A stretch of 64,000 nt of DNA from UBA11957 sp963603285 (GCA_963603285.1 CAVCMG010000009.1:1-64000); one strand, 5' to 3'. Shown: positions 16,484 through 25,712, counted from the stretch's first letter. The notes: a model not told the origin generated them from the sequence alone. A program made the numbers and translations.

Positions 16484-17387
16484 ATGGAAAATGACATCAT
16501 TTTATTTATAGATGGAAATATACAATTAGAAGTTCCAGTGTCTCAAGATGGAGAATCCGTGTGGTTATCGGCGAATCAAATGGCGGTTTTGTTTGACAAG
16601 GATGAAACGAATATCCGAAAGCATATAAATAATATTTTTAAGTCCTCAGAAGTTGATAAAAATAACAACACGCAAAAAATGCGTGTTGATGGAGTAAAAC
16701 AGTCGGTTGCTTGGATACAGAGTTAATTCCAATAGAGGTATAGCTTTCAGAAAATGGGCAAATAATGTTCTTAAACAATTTATTTTGAAAGGCTATGCGA
16801 TCAATGAGAAACGTCTTCAGGCACTCAGAAAAACAGTTGATATTCAGACAAGAATGCTTGCTGGTGCACTTAATATAGAGGAGAAAGAGGTGCTTAGAGC
16901 TGTAAATGAATATACAGATGCATTGGTTCTTCTTGATCAGTATGACCATCAGGCATTAAGTAAGCCGGTGGGTAGTGCTCCGGTATATCGCATTACCTAT
17001 GAAGCGTGTGTTCAAATGGTCGGCAAAATGAAGGATTCTTTTAATACAGATGTATTTGGAGTAGAAAAAGAAGCAGGTAAGGTGGAAGGAATTATTGCTG
17101 CGGTTTATCAAAGTGTATTTGGACAGGATGCCTATCCGTCCTTAGAAGAGAAGGCAGCTAATCTATTGTATTTTATGATAAAGGATCATCCATTTGTAGA
17201 TGGATGTAAAAGAATTGCAGCATCACTGTTTCTGGAATTTTTAGACAAGAACGAGGCATTGTTTCAGAATGGAGAAAAAAGACTCAGTGATGGAACTCTG
17301 GTAGCAATTACATTGATGATTGCTGAATCAAAAGCTGAAGAGAAAGATATCATGGTAAAATTGGTAATGAATCTGTTGAAATTATAA
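16484..17387 (+). pseudogene. Frameshifted RhuM-Fic/Doc family gene
   Basis: The first part (16484-16726) encodes a RhuM-type N-terminus (VWLSANQMAVLFDKDETNIRKHI, KMRVDGVKQSVAW). The second part, in another frame (from about 16709 to 17387), continues GYRVNSNRGIAFRKWANNVL and ends in a Fic/Doc domain with the motif HPFVDGCKRIAA. In intact relatives a short segment joins VAW to GYRVNS; here it is missing and the frame shifts, giving an early stop after WIQS. An internal deletion not divisible by three explains this. The region is clearly more AT-rich than its neighbours, consistent with recent acquisition and decay. The Fic motif has Cys-Lys-Arg where the usual motif has Asn-Gly/Lys-Arg. The start follows GGTGAAGAAC. 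Confidence 0.75.
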
Positions 17388-17412
17388 TAGAGAGTATTTT
17401 TATATTTTATGG

Positions 17413-17451
17413 CAGGTACGGCAGTCATGCATCACATGACTGCCGTACCTG
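17413..17451. terminator. Long perfect hairpin between convergent genes
   Basis: A perfect 17-bp stem with a 5-nt loop between the RhuM-Fic remnant and metK. No long T-run follows on either strand, so it may act as a mRNA 3' end or processing structure rather than a classic terminator. Confidence 0.55.
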
Positions 17452-17462
17452 TATCTCACGAT

Positions 17463-18653
17463 TTAGTTCTTATAGCTCATCAGTGTCTCAGCCTTGTCAA
17501 GCTTCTCCCACGGCAGATCCAGATCGTTTCTGCCGAAGTGGCCGTAGGCTGCGGTCTGTTTGTAGATCGGGCGGCGCAGGTCGAGCATCTTGATGATACC
17601 GGCCGGACGCAGGTCGAAGTTTTCACGGATGATCTCTACGAGACGGGAATCGGACAGCTTGCCGGTACCGAAGGTATCGACCATGATGGATGTCGGGTGG
17701 GCAACACCGATGGCGTAGGACAGCTGGATCTCGCACTTGTCAGCAAGGCCTGCGGCTACGATGTTTTTGGCAACGTAACGTGCGGCGTAAGCTGCAGAAC
17801 GGTCAACCTTGGTGCAGTCTTTACCGGAGAAAGCGCCGCCGCCGTGACGGGCATATCCACCGTAGGTGTCTACGATGATCTTACGGCCGGTCAGACCGGA
17901 ATCTCCGTGAGGTCCGCCGATAACGAAACGGCCGGTCGGATTGATGAAGAACTTGGTGTTTTCATCGACCATATCTGCCGGAAGGATCGGATCGAAGACG
18001 TATTTTTTGATATCCTCGTGGATCTGCTCCTGTGTTACATCCGGATCGTGCTGTGTGGACAGTACGACGGCATCGAGACGAACCGGTTTGTCGTTTTCAT
18101 CGTATTCTACAGTAACCTGTGTTTTGCCATCCGGACGCAGGTATTTCAGAGTACCGTCTTTACGCACCTTGGTCAGCTGCAGGGCCAGCTTGTGGGCCAG
18201 GGCGATCGGGTACGGCATGTATTCTTCGGTTTCGTTGGTGGCGAAGCCGAACATCATACCCTGGTCACCGGCACCGATGGCGTCGATCTCTTCCTCGGAC
18301 ATGGTGTGCTCTTTGGCTTCGAGTGCCTTGTCAACGCCCAGGGCGATATCGGCGGACTGTTCGTCGATGGCTGTAATGACACCGCAGGTGTCGGCGTCGA
18401 AGCCGTATTTGCCGCGGGTATAGCCGATTTCACGAACGGTATCTCGCACGATTTTCTGAATATCTACATAAGCTTTTGTGGTGATCTCACCCATGACCAT
18501 AACAAGACCGGTTGTTGTGCAGGTTTCGCAGGCAACACGGCTCATCGGATCCTGTGCTACGAGAGCATCAAGGATCGCATCGGAAATCTGGTCACACATT
18601 TTGTCCGGATGTCCTTCGGTTACGGACTCGGATGTGAATAAACGTTTTTCCAT
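17463..18653 (-). CDS. metK: S-adenosylmethionine synthetase (MetK)
   Basis: MetK makes S-adenosylmethionine from methionine and ATP in the cytoplasm. The 396-residue protein has the normal length. It starts at MEKRLFTSESVTEGHPDK with AAAAGGAGA upstream; the 30 longer codons in frame would read through the riboswitch terminator. Conserved motifs include GHPDKMCDQISDAILDA, GAGDQGMMFG (ATP-binding) and GGAFSGKD (phosphate loop). It is monocistronic, expressed from a TTGACG/TATAGT promoter on the minus strand and controlled by a SAM-I riboswitch with an intrinsic terminator, giving direct feedback by its product. Confidence 0.97.
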   Translation of the reverse strand: MEKRLFTSESVTEGHPDKMCDQISDAILDALVAQDPMSRVACETCTTTGLVMVMGEITTKAYVDIQKIVRDTVREIGYTRGKYGFDADTCGVITAIDEQSADIALGVDKALEAKEHTMSEEEIDAIGAGDQGMMFGFATNETEEYMPYPIALAHKLALQLTKVRKDGTLKYLRPDGKTQVTVEYDENDKPVRLDAVVLSTQHDPDVTQEQIHEDIKKYVFDPILPADMVDENTKFFINPTGRFVIGGPHGDSGLTGRKIIVDTYGGYARHGGGAFSGKDCTKVDRSAAYAARYVAKNIVAAGLADKCEIQLSYAIGVAHPTSIMVDTFGTGKLSDSRLVEIIRENFDLRPAGIIKMLDLRRPIYKQTAAYGHFGRNDLDLPWEKLDKAETLMSYKN

Positions 18654-18690
18654 CTGTTTTTCTCCTTTTTGTTTGATTAGATTTATGCAC

Positions 18691-18720
18691 AAAAAAATAA
18701 GTCCACGGATAAGCGGACCT
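18691..18720 (-). terminator. Riboswitch-controlled terminator before metK
   Basis: On the minus strand GTCCGC pairs with GTGGAC (loop TTATCC) and is followed by a run of T. It lies between the SAM aptamer and the metK ribosome binding site. Confidence 0.85.
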
Positions 18721-18748
18721 AACATAACAAGCGTGTATGTCAACTCCC

Positions 18749-18845
18749 CTTATTGTTCGAAATATCGCTCAGGCTGGCACCTTCCTGTCGGGCAGGGGTT
18801 GCCGTGGTTTCATCGATCCTATGTATCTCCACCACTCTGAATAAG
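18749..18845 (-). promoter_or_regulatory. SAM-I (S-box) riboswitch aptamer
   Basis: Read on the minus strand, P1 closes CTTATT with AATAAG. Inside are the S-box core motifs AGAGTGGTGGAG, GATGAAACCACGGCAACC and AAGGTGCCA. With the terminator at 18691-18720 it forms a transcriptional OFF switch for metK when SAM is plentiful. Confidence 0.95.
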
Positions 18846-18869
18846 AGAACTTTATTTTTTGCTATAGCA

Positions 18870-18898
18870 ACTATACTTCCTTTTATAAGTACCGTCAA
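18870..18898 (-). promoter_or_regulatory. Sigma-A promoter of metK leader
   Basis: On the minus strand TTGACG (18898-18893), 17-bp spacer, TATAGT (18875-18870), about 25 bases before the riboswitch. Confidence 0.75.
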
Positions 18899-19016
18899 TA
18901 GGCAAATATAAGGAAATGTACGGATTTAGAGTATTTTCACAAAAGATTTATAAAAAAGAACGGTTTTGACAGGAACTCCTATGCTATAATAAAGCGATAT
19001 AACAGGAGGATATAAT

Positions 19017-20516
19017 GTGAAAAAGCTAAAAACAAGGCTGATAATGGCATTCGTACTGCTTTTGCTGCTTCCGCTTATGCTGATCAGTGTTGCCGTTCTC
19101 GGCTTTTCAAAATATCAGATGTACTCTCTGGGCAAGACCTTTGGCCTGGAGGTGACATACGCCAATCTTTCGGACAATGCGAATCTGATCAGCAATCTGA
19201 CCACGAGCTATGTCGAAAAGCTGGCAAAACAGGTAAAGACAGACGATGGTAAGCTGCTGGACAACACGTATCTTGACAAGATGAATACCGAGTTGGCCAC
19301 CCGTTATTCCGCGCTGGTGCTCAGAGTCAATGATGAGATCGTCTATTCCGGTCTGGAGGATACGCTGTTTCATGACTGCGACCAGATTCTGGAGCAGCTT
19401 CCGCATTACAAGGGCATAGAGGACGATGAACATAACGGTGTATATCTCGGCGGCGATGTACAAGTGCTGTTAAAGCAGCTGGATTTTGAAACCGACAGCA
19501 ACGAGGAGGCCAGCCTGTTTATCGTGACGAGTTCTACGGCGCTCGTACCGCATATCAAGTCGATGATGATCGATCTTTTGCTGATTGCTGTGGTTGTGCT
19601 GGCGCTGACGAGTATGGGACTTCTGTACTGGATTTACAACAGTATCAAGGTGCCGTTGAACCAGCTGAAGGTGGCAACCAATAATATCAAAAACGGCAAT
19701 CTTGATTTTACCGTGGAAGGCTGTGATGTCGAGGAATTAAACGACCTCTGCGAGGACTTCGAGGACATGCGCAGACGGTTGAAGGCCACCACAGAGGAAA
19801 AGCTGAGCTTTGACCAGGAGAGCAAGGCGCTGATCAGCAATATTTCCCATGACTTAAAGACGCCGATCACGGCGGTCAAGGGCTATGTGGAGGGCATCAT
19901 GGACGGCGTGGCGGATACACCGGAAAAGATGGACCGCTATATCCGCACGATCTATACCAAGGCCAACGATATGGATCGGCTGATCAATGAGCTGACCTTC
20001 TATTCCAAGATCGATACGAACCGTATCCCGTATACGTTCAGCAAGGTACATGTGGTAGATTACTTCGATGACTGTGTGGAAGAATTAAGCATGGAGCTGG
20101 AAGAGCGGGGCATGGAGCTTGTGTACGATAACCGTGTGGCCCAGGATGTGATGATTATCGCGGATGTGGAGCAGTTAAAGCGTGTGATCAACAATATCAT
20201 CAGCAATTCCATCAAATATATGGACAAGGAAAAGGGAAAGATCCAGATCCGTTTAAAGGATGTGGGTGACTTTATCCAGGTGGAGATCGAGGATAACGGC
20301 AAGGGCATTGAAGCGAAAAATGTGCCGTATATCTTTGAACGGTTCTACCGGACGGACGCATCCCGCAATTCCGCCAAGGGTGGCAGCGGTATCGGTCTTT
20401 CCATAGTAAAGAAGATTCTGGAGGATCATGGCGGCAAGGTATGGGCCACCAGTATAGAGGGAGAGGGAACAACGATCTGTTTCGTTATCCGCAAATATCA
20501 GGAGGTAGAGAGATGA
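19017..20516 (+). CDS. Two-component sensor histidine kinase
   Basis: The 499-residue membrane kinase starts at GTG (19017) with AGGAGG nine bases upstream. It has an N-terminal membrane helix (residues about 8-28), an extracytoplasmic sensor of about 150 residues, a second helix (LLLIAVVVLALTSMGLLYW), a HAMP linker, a HisKA box with the phospho-acceptor in ISNISHDLKTPITAVKGY, and a HATPase domain with N, G1 and G2 boxes (DNGKGI, GGSGIGL). It is co-transcribed with the response regulator, which it overlaps by four bases. The signal is unknown; the sensor has no recognised domain. Confidence 0.92.
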   Translation: MKKLKTRLIMAFVLLLLLPLMLISVAVLGFSKYQMYSLGKTFGLEVTYANLSDNANLISNLTTSYVEKLAKQVKTDDGKLLDNTYLDKMNTELATRYSALVLRVNDEIVYSGLEDTLFHDCDQILEQLPHYKGIEDDEHNGVYLGGDVQVLLKQLDFETDSNEEASLFIVTSSTALVPHIKSMMIDLLLIAVVVLALTSMGLLYWIYNSIKVPLNQLKVATNNIKNGNLDFTVEGCDVEELNDLCEDFEDMRRRLKATTEEKLSFDQESKALISNISHDLKTPITAVKGYVEGIMDGVADTPEKMDRYIRTIYTKANDMDRLINELTFYSKIDTNRIPYTFSKVHVVDYFDDCVEELSMELEERGMELVYDNRVAQDVMIIADVEQLKRVINNIISNSIKYMDKEKGKIQIRLKDVGDFIQVEIEDNGKGIEAKNVPYIFERFYRTDASRNSAKGGSGIGLSIVKKILEDHGGKVWATSIEGEGTTICFVIRKYQEVER

Positions 20517-21202
20517 ATAAGATACTGATCATAGAAGACGAAGAAGCGATCGCAGAGCTGGAAAAGGATTATCTGGAGCTTTCCGGATTTTCTGTGGAGA
20601 TTGAAAACCGGGGTGATACCGGTCTGAAGAAAGCGCTGGAAGGGGATTTTAATCTGTTTATCCTGGATCTGATGCTGCCGGGGATGGATGGTTTTGAAAT
20701 CTGCAAAAAGATCCGTGAGGTGAAAAATACACCGGTTATTCTGGTATCAGCGAAAAAGGACGATATCGACAAAATCCGTGGTCTGGGACTCGGTGCGGAT
20801 GATTATATCACCAAGCCGTTCAGTCCGAGCGAGATGGTGGCCCGTGTCAAGGCGCATCTGGCCCGCTATGAGCGTCTGATCGGCAGCAATATGCCGGAGA
20901 ACGACATCATCGAGATCCGCGGCATCAAAATCGACAAGACGGCCCGCCGTGTCTGGGTCAATGGCGAGGAAAAGCAGTTTACGACCAAGGAGTTTGACCT
21001 GCTGACCTTCCTGGCACAGAATCCGAACCGTGTCTTTACGAAGGACGAGCTGTTTTCCAAAATCTGGGATATGGAGTCCATCGGTGATATCGCGACGGTA
21101 ACGGTGCACATTAAGAAAATACGTGAAAAGATCGAGTTTAATACGTCCAAACCTCAATATATCGAGACAATCTGGGGTGTTGGCTACCGGTTTAAAGTCT
21201 GA
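20513..21202 (+). CDS. OmpR/PhoB-family response regulator
   Basis: A 229-residue regulator: receiver domain (acidic pocket EDEE near residues 8-11, phospho-acceptor Asp in FILDLMLPGMDG, Lys in VSAKKDD) and C-terminal winged helix (RVFTKDELFSKIWDM, ATVTVHIKKIREKIE). I chose the ATG at 20513 overlapping the kinase stop; the Shine-Dalgarno GGAGG lies within the kinase gene. It is phosphorylated by the upstream kinase. Its stop codon overlaps the start of the guanylate kinase-like gene by one base, linking it to the DNA-replication cluster downstream. Confidence 0.93.
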   Translation: MNKILIIEDEEAIAELEKDYLELSGFSVEIENRGDTGLKKALEGDFNLFILDLMLPGMDGFEICKKIREVKNTPVILVSAKKDDIDKIRGLGLGADDYITKPFSPSEMVARVKAHLARYERLIGSNMPENDIIEIRGIKIDKTARRVWVNGEEKQFTTKEFDLLTFLAQNPNRVFTKDELFSKIWDMESIGDIATVTVHIKKIREKIEFNTSKPQYIETIWGVGYRFKV

Positions 21203-21819
21203 TGGGGAGCCGGGAAAAGATGCATCATATATTTTATCTGATGGGAAAGAGTGCTTCGGGCAAGGATACGATCTACCAGAAGCTGCTCGAGCATGACACG
21301 CTGGGACTGGCTCATATCGTGCTGTACACGACACGCCCGATTCGTGAAGGCGAAATCGAGGGCCGGGAGTATTATTTTACCGATGAGGCGAAGCTTCAAA
21401 GCCTGCAGGAGAGCGGTCATCTGATCGAACTGCGGTCGTACGATACGGTACATGGCGTCTGGCATTATTTTACGGCGGATGACGGGCAGATCGACCTGAC
21501 AAAACAGGATTATCTGGGCATCGGTACGCTGGAATCCTACCGGAAAATGGTGGAGTATTTTGGTTGTGAGGTTATGGTGCCTCTGTATATCGAGGTGGAG
21601 GACGGCGAGCGTCTGGAGCGTGCGCTGACCAGGGAAAGAAAGCAGAAAACGCCGCGGTTTGCAGAGCTGTGCCGCCGGTTTCTTGCTGACAGCGAGGATT
21701 TTTCCGAGGAAAAGCTCTCTGAGGCCGGGATCACAAAGCGGTATGCAAATGTGAATTTAGATGAATGTCTGGCAGAGATTGAAAATACGATAAAAACTAT
21801 GGTATACTGTAACCGATAG
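21202..21819 (+). CDS. Guanylate kinase-like protein
   Basis: A 205-residue P-loop kinase with MGKSASGKDTI as the Walker A motif, then LYTTRPIREGEIEGREYYF, the GMP-binding segment typical of guanylate kinases, and YLGIGTLESYRKM. It is longer at the C-terminus than standard Gmk (LADSEDFSEEKLSEAG insertion). The position immediately before holB is usually occupied by thymidylate kinase (tmk) in Firmicutes, so either the locus has been rearranged or this lineage uses a divergent nucleotide kinase. The start ATG may be at 21202 or 21220 (MHHIFYLMGKS). A hairpin overlaps its 3' end. Confidence 0.8.
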   Translation: MGSREKMHHIFYLMGKSASGKDTIYQKLLEHDTLGLAHIVLYTTRPIREGEIEGREYYFTDEAKLQSLQESGHLIELRSYDTVHGVWHYFTADDGQIDLTKQDYLGIGTLESYRKMVEYFGCEVMVPLYIEVEDGERLERALTRERKQKTPRFAELCRRFLADSEDFSEEKLSEAGITKRYANVNLDECLAEIENTIKTMVYCNR

Positions 21820-21840
21820 GCTTTTTTGCTTATCGGTTAC
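21809..21840 (+). repeat. Hairpin spanning the guanylate kinase stop codon
   Basis: GTAACCGATA and TATCGGTTAC pair perfectly over 10 bp with a 12-nt loop containing six T. The stop codon lies inside the structure. It precedes a second, classic terminator. Confidence 0.6.
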
Positions 21841-21856
21841 ACTTGCCATGCCTGTG

Positions 21857-21880
21857 AAAAAGGTCCGGTGGACCTTTTTT
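21857..21880 (+). terminator. Intrinsic terminator before holB
   Basis: AAAAAGGTCC pairs with GGACCTTTTT across a GGT loop. It should end the two-component/guanylate kinase transcript. Confidence 0.8.
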
Positions 21881-21988
21881 ATATACATGAATCCGGAAAT
21901 GACTGGCGGCAAAAGTCGCAGGGGTGATTTTCGGGCAGCAGTGAAAATAAGCGGTGCAAAACGCCGCTATACGATACAGGAGGTTGCC

Positions 21989-22978
21989 ATGCCGGGATTT
22001 GACAGCGTTATCGGTCTCGAAGAGGTCGTTACCTATTTACAGCAGATCATAAAAACAGATAAGGTTGCGCAGACCTATATTTTTTACGGAGAGAGCGGAA
22101 CGGGAAAGCGGCTGCTTTCCGGTATTCTGGCGATGACGCTGCAGTGTGAAAAGCACGGGATCGAGCCGTGTCTGGAGTGTCCGTCCTGCCGTAAGGCCGA
22201 GACGAGAAACCATCCGGATATCATTACGGTGACGCATGAAAAGCCGGCCAGCATAGGTATTGACGAGATTCGCAGCCAGCTGGTGGACGATATCCTGATC
22301 CGTCCGGAATGCAGTCCGTACAAGATCTACATCGTGCCGGATGCGGAGAAGATGACGGTGCAGGCGCAGAATGCGCTGTTAAAGACGCTGGAGGATCTGC
22401 CGCAGTATGCCAAGATTTTCCTTCTGACAGACAACGTGGATATGCTTCTGCCGACGATCCGTTCCCGCTGTGTGCATCTGGCGATGCGTCTGGTCAGCGA
22501 GTCCAAGGTCAAAAAGTTCCTGATGGACAGCTGTGATGTGCCGGATTATTATGCGGAGCTGGATGCGGCCTATGCGCAGGGCAATATCGGCAAGGCCAAA
22601 GAGATCGCTTCTACCGGTGTGTTCCATACGAGAGTGGATGCGTGTGTGGATATGCTATCCAAGTCCTATCATATGCCGATGGTTCAGGTGACGGACTGTG
22701 TGAAGCGCCTGATGGAGGAAAAGGCAGATATCGACGAATATCTGGAGCTTTTCACGATGTGGTTTCGGGATGTGCTTTTATTTAAGGCAACGGCAGAGGT
22801 TGACAAGCTGGTGTTCAGACGTCAGCTGGATATGATCAAAAAACGTGCCAGCCAGAGCTCCTATGAGGGCCTGGAGGAGATCCTGGTAGCAATCGACAAG
22901 GTGCGGACGAGACTGAAGGCCAACGTAAACTTTGAGCTTACGTTAGAGCTTCTGTTTCTGACGATCCGCGAGAATTAA
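21989..22978 (+). CDS. holB: DNA polymerase III delta' subunit (HolB)
   Basis: A clamp-loader subunit of 329 residues. I start it at the ATG at 21989 (MPGFDSVIG) because AGGAGG precedes it; the longer frame reads back through the terminator. It has Walker A GESGTGKR, a four-Cys zinc module (CEKHGIEPCLECPSC) and the AAA+ segment IYIVPDAEKMTVQAQNALLKTLED. The SRC sensor appears in TIRSRCVHL. It lies directly upstream of yaaT, the usual Firmicute order, and works with tau and delta to load the sliding clamp. Confidence 0.93.
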   Translation: MPGFDSVIGLEEVVTYLQQIIKTDKVAQTYIFYGESGTGKRLLSGILAMTLQCEKHGIEPCLECPSCRKAETRNHPDIITVTHEKPASIGIDEIRSQLVDDILIRPECSPYKIYIVPDAEKMTVQAQNALLKTLEDLPQYAKIFLLTDNVDMLLPTIRSRCVHLAMRLVSESKVKKFLMDSCDVPDYYAELDAAYAQGNIGKAKEIASTGVFHTRVDACVDMLSKSYHMPMVQVTDCVKRLMEEKADIDEYLELFTMWFRDVLLFKATAEVDKLVFRRQLDMIKKRASQSSYEGLEEILVAIDKVRTRLKANVNFELTLELLFLTIREN

Positions 22979-22996
22979 ATAAGGAGCAATTAAAAT

Positions 22997-23875
22997 ATGA
23001 TAAAAGTAATCGGTGTACGTTTCCGCCATGTAGGAAAGATCTATTATTTTGATCCGAAGGATTACCCGGTATGCGAGGGTGATCATGTCATCGTGGAAAC
23101 CGCCCGCGGTATTGAATACGGTTTCGTCGTACTTGGCCCCCGGGAGGTCAGCGAGGAAAAGGTGATCCAGCCGTTAAAAAGTGTGATCCGTATCGCCACG
23201 CCAAAAGACGATGCGCGAGAAGAGAATAACCGAAAAAAAGAGAAGGATGCTTTCCAGATCTGTCTGAAAAAGATCCGGGAGCATCATCTGGAGATGAAGC
23301 TGATCGAGGCGGAATACACCTTTGATAATAATAAGGTGCTGTTTTATTTTACCGCAGACGGACGTATCGATTTCCGTGAGCTGGTCAAGGATCTGGCCGC
23401 TGTATTCAAGACACGTATCGAGCTTCGCCAGATTGGTGTAAGGGACGAGACAAAGATCCTCGGCGGTATCGGCATCTGCGGACGTCCGCTGTGCTGCCAT
23501 ACCTTTTTATCCGAGTTTGCACCGGTGTCCATCAAGATGGCCAAGGAGCAGAATCTGTCCCTGAATCCGACCAAGATCTCCGGCGTCTGTGGACGACTGA
23601 TGTGCTGTCTGAAAAATGAGCAGGAGACGTACGAGTACCTGAATAAGAAGCTCCCGGCGATCGGCGATTATGTGACGACACCGGATGGCTTAAAGGGTGA
23701 GGTCAGCAGTGTGAATGTGCTACGCCAGCTGGTCAAGGTACTGGTAGATGTCAACGATGAGAAGGAGATCCAGGAATTTAATGCTGCGGATCTGAAATTC
23801 AAACCGCGCCATAAAAAGACAAAGGTTTCCGCAGAGGAAGCCAAAGCACTGGCGAAGCTGGAAAAGGACAGCTGA
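22997..23875 (+). CDS. yaaT: PSP1-domain protein YaaT/RicT
   Basis: The 292-residue protein has the PSP1 domain with the signature IGICGRPLCCHTFL and the Cys motif CGRLMCCLKNEQETYEYL. In Bacillus, YaaT (RicT) acts with YlbF and YmcA in a complex that binds iron-sulfur clusters, promotes RNase Y mRNA processing and aids sporulation initiation. The paired Cys residues here are conserved. It lies 18 bases after holB and before the yabB-like methyltransferase, as in Bacillus, though yabA is not visible between them. Confidence 0.9.
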   Translation: MIKVIGVRFRHVGKIYYFDPKDYPVCEGDHVIVETARGIEYGFVVLGPREVSEEKVIQPLKSVIRIATPKDDAREENNRKKEKDAFQICLKKIREHHLEMKLIEAEYTFDNNKVLFYFTADGRIDFRELVKDLAAVFKTRIELRQIGVRDETKILGGIGICGRPLCCHTFLSEFAPVSIKMAKEQNLSLNPTKISGVCGRLMCCLKNEQETYEYLNKKLPAIGDYVTTPDGLKGEVSSVNVLRQLVKVLVDVNDEKEIQEFNAADLKFKPRHKKTKVSAEEAKALAKLEKDS

Positions 23876-23941
23876 TCTGTACAGACGGCTTTTCGCCGCG
23901 CTTTTGCAGGCGGCAACAACAAAGAGTAAGGAATACAATAC

Positions 23942-24739
23942 ATGGAAATCATACTGAACGAGGGCGAGAGACTCGATGACCTGCAAAACGGCTATTATCT
24001 GATCCAGCAGACGAAGGATTTCTGTTACGGGATCGATGCCGTGCTTCTGTCGTGGTTTGCCAGAGTGAAACCGGGGGAGGAGGTGCTGGATCTGTGTACC
24101 GGATCCGGCGTGATACCGATTCTTTTGAAGGCAAAGACGAAGGGACGCCGGTTTGTCGGTCTGGAGATACAGAAACGTAGTGCGGACACAGCCAGACGGA
24201 GTGTAGAGCTGAATCATCTGGAAGACTGCATGCAGATCGTACAGGGTGATGTGAAGGAGGCTGTGGATATCTTTGGGGCAGCCTCCTTTTCTGTAGTCAC
24301 CTGCAATCCGCCGTATATGACCGGTGGACACGGACTGACAAACGGGCAGGAAGCAAAGACGATCGCGCGCCATGAAGTGCTGTGTACGCTGGAGGACATT
24401 GTCAGCCAGACGGTGGCTCTGTTAAAGCCGCAGGGCAGGATGTACATGGTGCATCGGCCATTTCGGCTGGCAGAGATCATGGGTGTACTGATGAAATACG
24501 GGCTGGAGCCAAAGCGGATGCAGCTGGTATACCCGTTTGTAGACAGAGAACCGAATATGGTGTTGATCGAAGCCCTGAAGGGTGGAAAATCGCGAATTAC
24601 AGTGGAAAAGCCGCTGATCGTCTATGATGCGCCGGGACAGTACAGCCGGCAGATCCATGAGATTTACGGTACGGACTGGCAGCCGGGCAGCGGGCCGAAG
24701 GTTACGGTAACGACAGCACCGGCAGAGGAAAAGAGGTAA
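23942..24739 (+). CDS. tRNA1(Val)-type adenine-N6 methyltransferase (TrmN6/YabB-like)
   Basis: A 265-residue Rossmann-fold methyltransferase: LDLCTGSGVIPILL forms the SAM-binding loop and NPPYM is the catalytic motif of N6-adenine methyltransferases. Members modify A37 of tRNA-Val in Escherichia coli (TrmN6); in Firmicutes the ortholog YabB sits in exactly this position between yaaT and rsmI. It starts 66 bases after yaaT; a GGAA-type ribosome site is weak. Its stop is one base from the start of rsmI, so the two are translationally linked. The substrate is inferred from homology. Confidence 0.88.
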   Translation: MEIILNEGERLDDLQNGYYLIQQTKDFCYGIDAVLLSWFARVKPGEEVLDLCTGSGVIPILLKAKTKGRRFVGLEIQKRSADTARRSVELNHLEDCMQIVQGDVKEAVDIFGAASFSVVTCNPPYMTGGHGLTNGQEAKTIARHEVLCTLEDIVSQTVALLKPQGRMYMVHRPFRLAEIMGVLMKYGLEPKRMQLVYPFVDREPNMVLIEALKGGKSRITVEKPLIVYDAPGQYSRQIHEIYGTDWQPGSGPKVTVTTAPAEEKR

Positions 24740-24740
24740 T

Positions 24741-25586
24741 ATGACAGGAAAACTGTATTTGTGTGCCACGCCGATCGGCAATCTGGAGGATATGACGTTT
24801 CGGGTGGTGCGGATATTAAAGGAAGCGGATCTGATCGCGGCGGAGGATACGAGAAACAGTATCCGGCTTTTGAACCATTTTGAGATTAAAACGCCGATGA
24901 CCAGCTATCATGAGTACAATAAGATCGAAAAGGGCCGCCAGCTGGTGGAAAAGATGCTGGCCGGTACGACGATCGCCCTGATCACGGATGCTGGTACGCC
25001 GGGTATCTCTGATCCGGGGGAAGAACTGGTAAAGATGTGTATCGAGGCCGGGGTGCCGGTGTCGAGTGTGCCGGGGCCGGTGGCGTGCATTACGGCGCTG
25101 ACGATGTCAGGACTTTCCACGAGACGGTTTGCGTTTGAAGCCTTTCTGCCCTCCGATAAAAAGGAAAAGCAGAGGATACTGGAAGAACTGCCGACGGAGA
25201 CGAGGACGATCGTGATGTATGAGGCGCCGCATCGGCTGTTAAAGACATTAAAGGAGCTGTATGAGGTGCTGGGCAACCGGCGGCTGACGGTATGCCGGGA
25301 GCTGACAAAGAAGCATGAGACGGCCTTCTGTACGACATTTGCCGAGGCGATCGACTGGTATACGGCCAATGAGCCAAAGGGCGAATGTGTGCTGGTGATC
25401 GAGGGCAAGAGCCGGGAAAGCATCGAGCAGGAAAAGCAGCAGTCCTGGCAGGAGCTTTCGATCGAAGAGCATATGCAGCATTATGAGAGCCAGGGCGTGG
25501 CACGAAAGGAAGCCATGAAGCTGGTGGCAGCAGACAGGGGAACGACCAAGCGGGAGATTTACCAGTATTTGCTGGAGCATAAATAA
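24741..25586 (+). CDS. rsmI: 16S rRNA (cytidine1402-2'-O)-methyltransferase (RsmI)
   Basis: RsmI methylates the ribose of C1402 in the 16S rRNA decoding centre. The 281-residue protein has the tetrapyrrole-methylase-type fold: LYLCATPIGNLEDMTFR at the N-terminus, AEDTRNS, ITDAGTPGISDPGE and SVPGPVACITALTMSGLSTRRFAFEAFLP, all diagnostic. Its length matches the family (about 280). It ends the holB-yaaT-yabB-rsmI cluster, and no strong terminator is visible in the 126-bp gap before the next gene. Confidence 0.95.
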   Translation: MTGKLYLCATPIGNLEDMTFRVVRILKEADLIAAEDTRNSIRLLNHFEIKTPMTSYHEYNKIEKGRQLVEKMLAGTTIALITDAGTPGISDPGEELVKMCIEAGVPVSSVPGPVACITALTMSGLSTRRFAFEAFLPSDKKEKQRILEELPTETRTIVMYEAPHRLLKTLKELYEVLGNRRLTVCRELTKKHETAFCTTFAEAIDWYTANEPKGECVLVIEGKSRESIEQEKQQSWQELSIEEHMQHYESQGVARKEAMKLVAADRGTTKREIYQYLLEHK

Positions 25587-25712
25587 AAGCGGTAGAATCC
25601 GCGGGGATTTGTGGCGGCGTATACGGAGGCCGGCCATGTATTTCGTGGATAAAATAACTATAGAAAAAAGAAAGCGGGTGATCGTATCAGCAGTACGGAG
25701 TATGAACGTTTT

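Noticed and set aside
17409..18641. A 410-codon open frame antisense to metK
   Set aside because: It lies exactly opposite a strongly conserved gene, has no ribosome site and no protein family pattern; it is a shadow of biased codon use.
18965..18990. TTGACA/TATAAT promoter before the histidine kinase
   Set aside because: The spacing is only 13 bp, too short for sigma-A; it may be coincidental.
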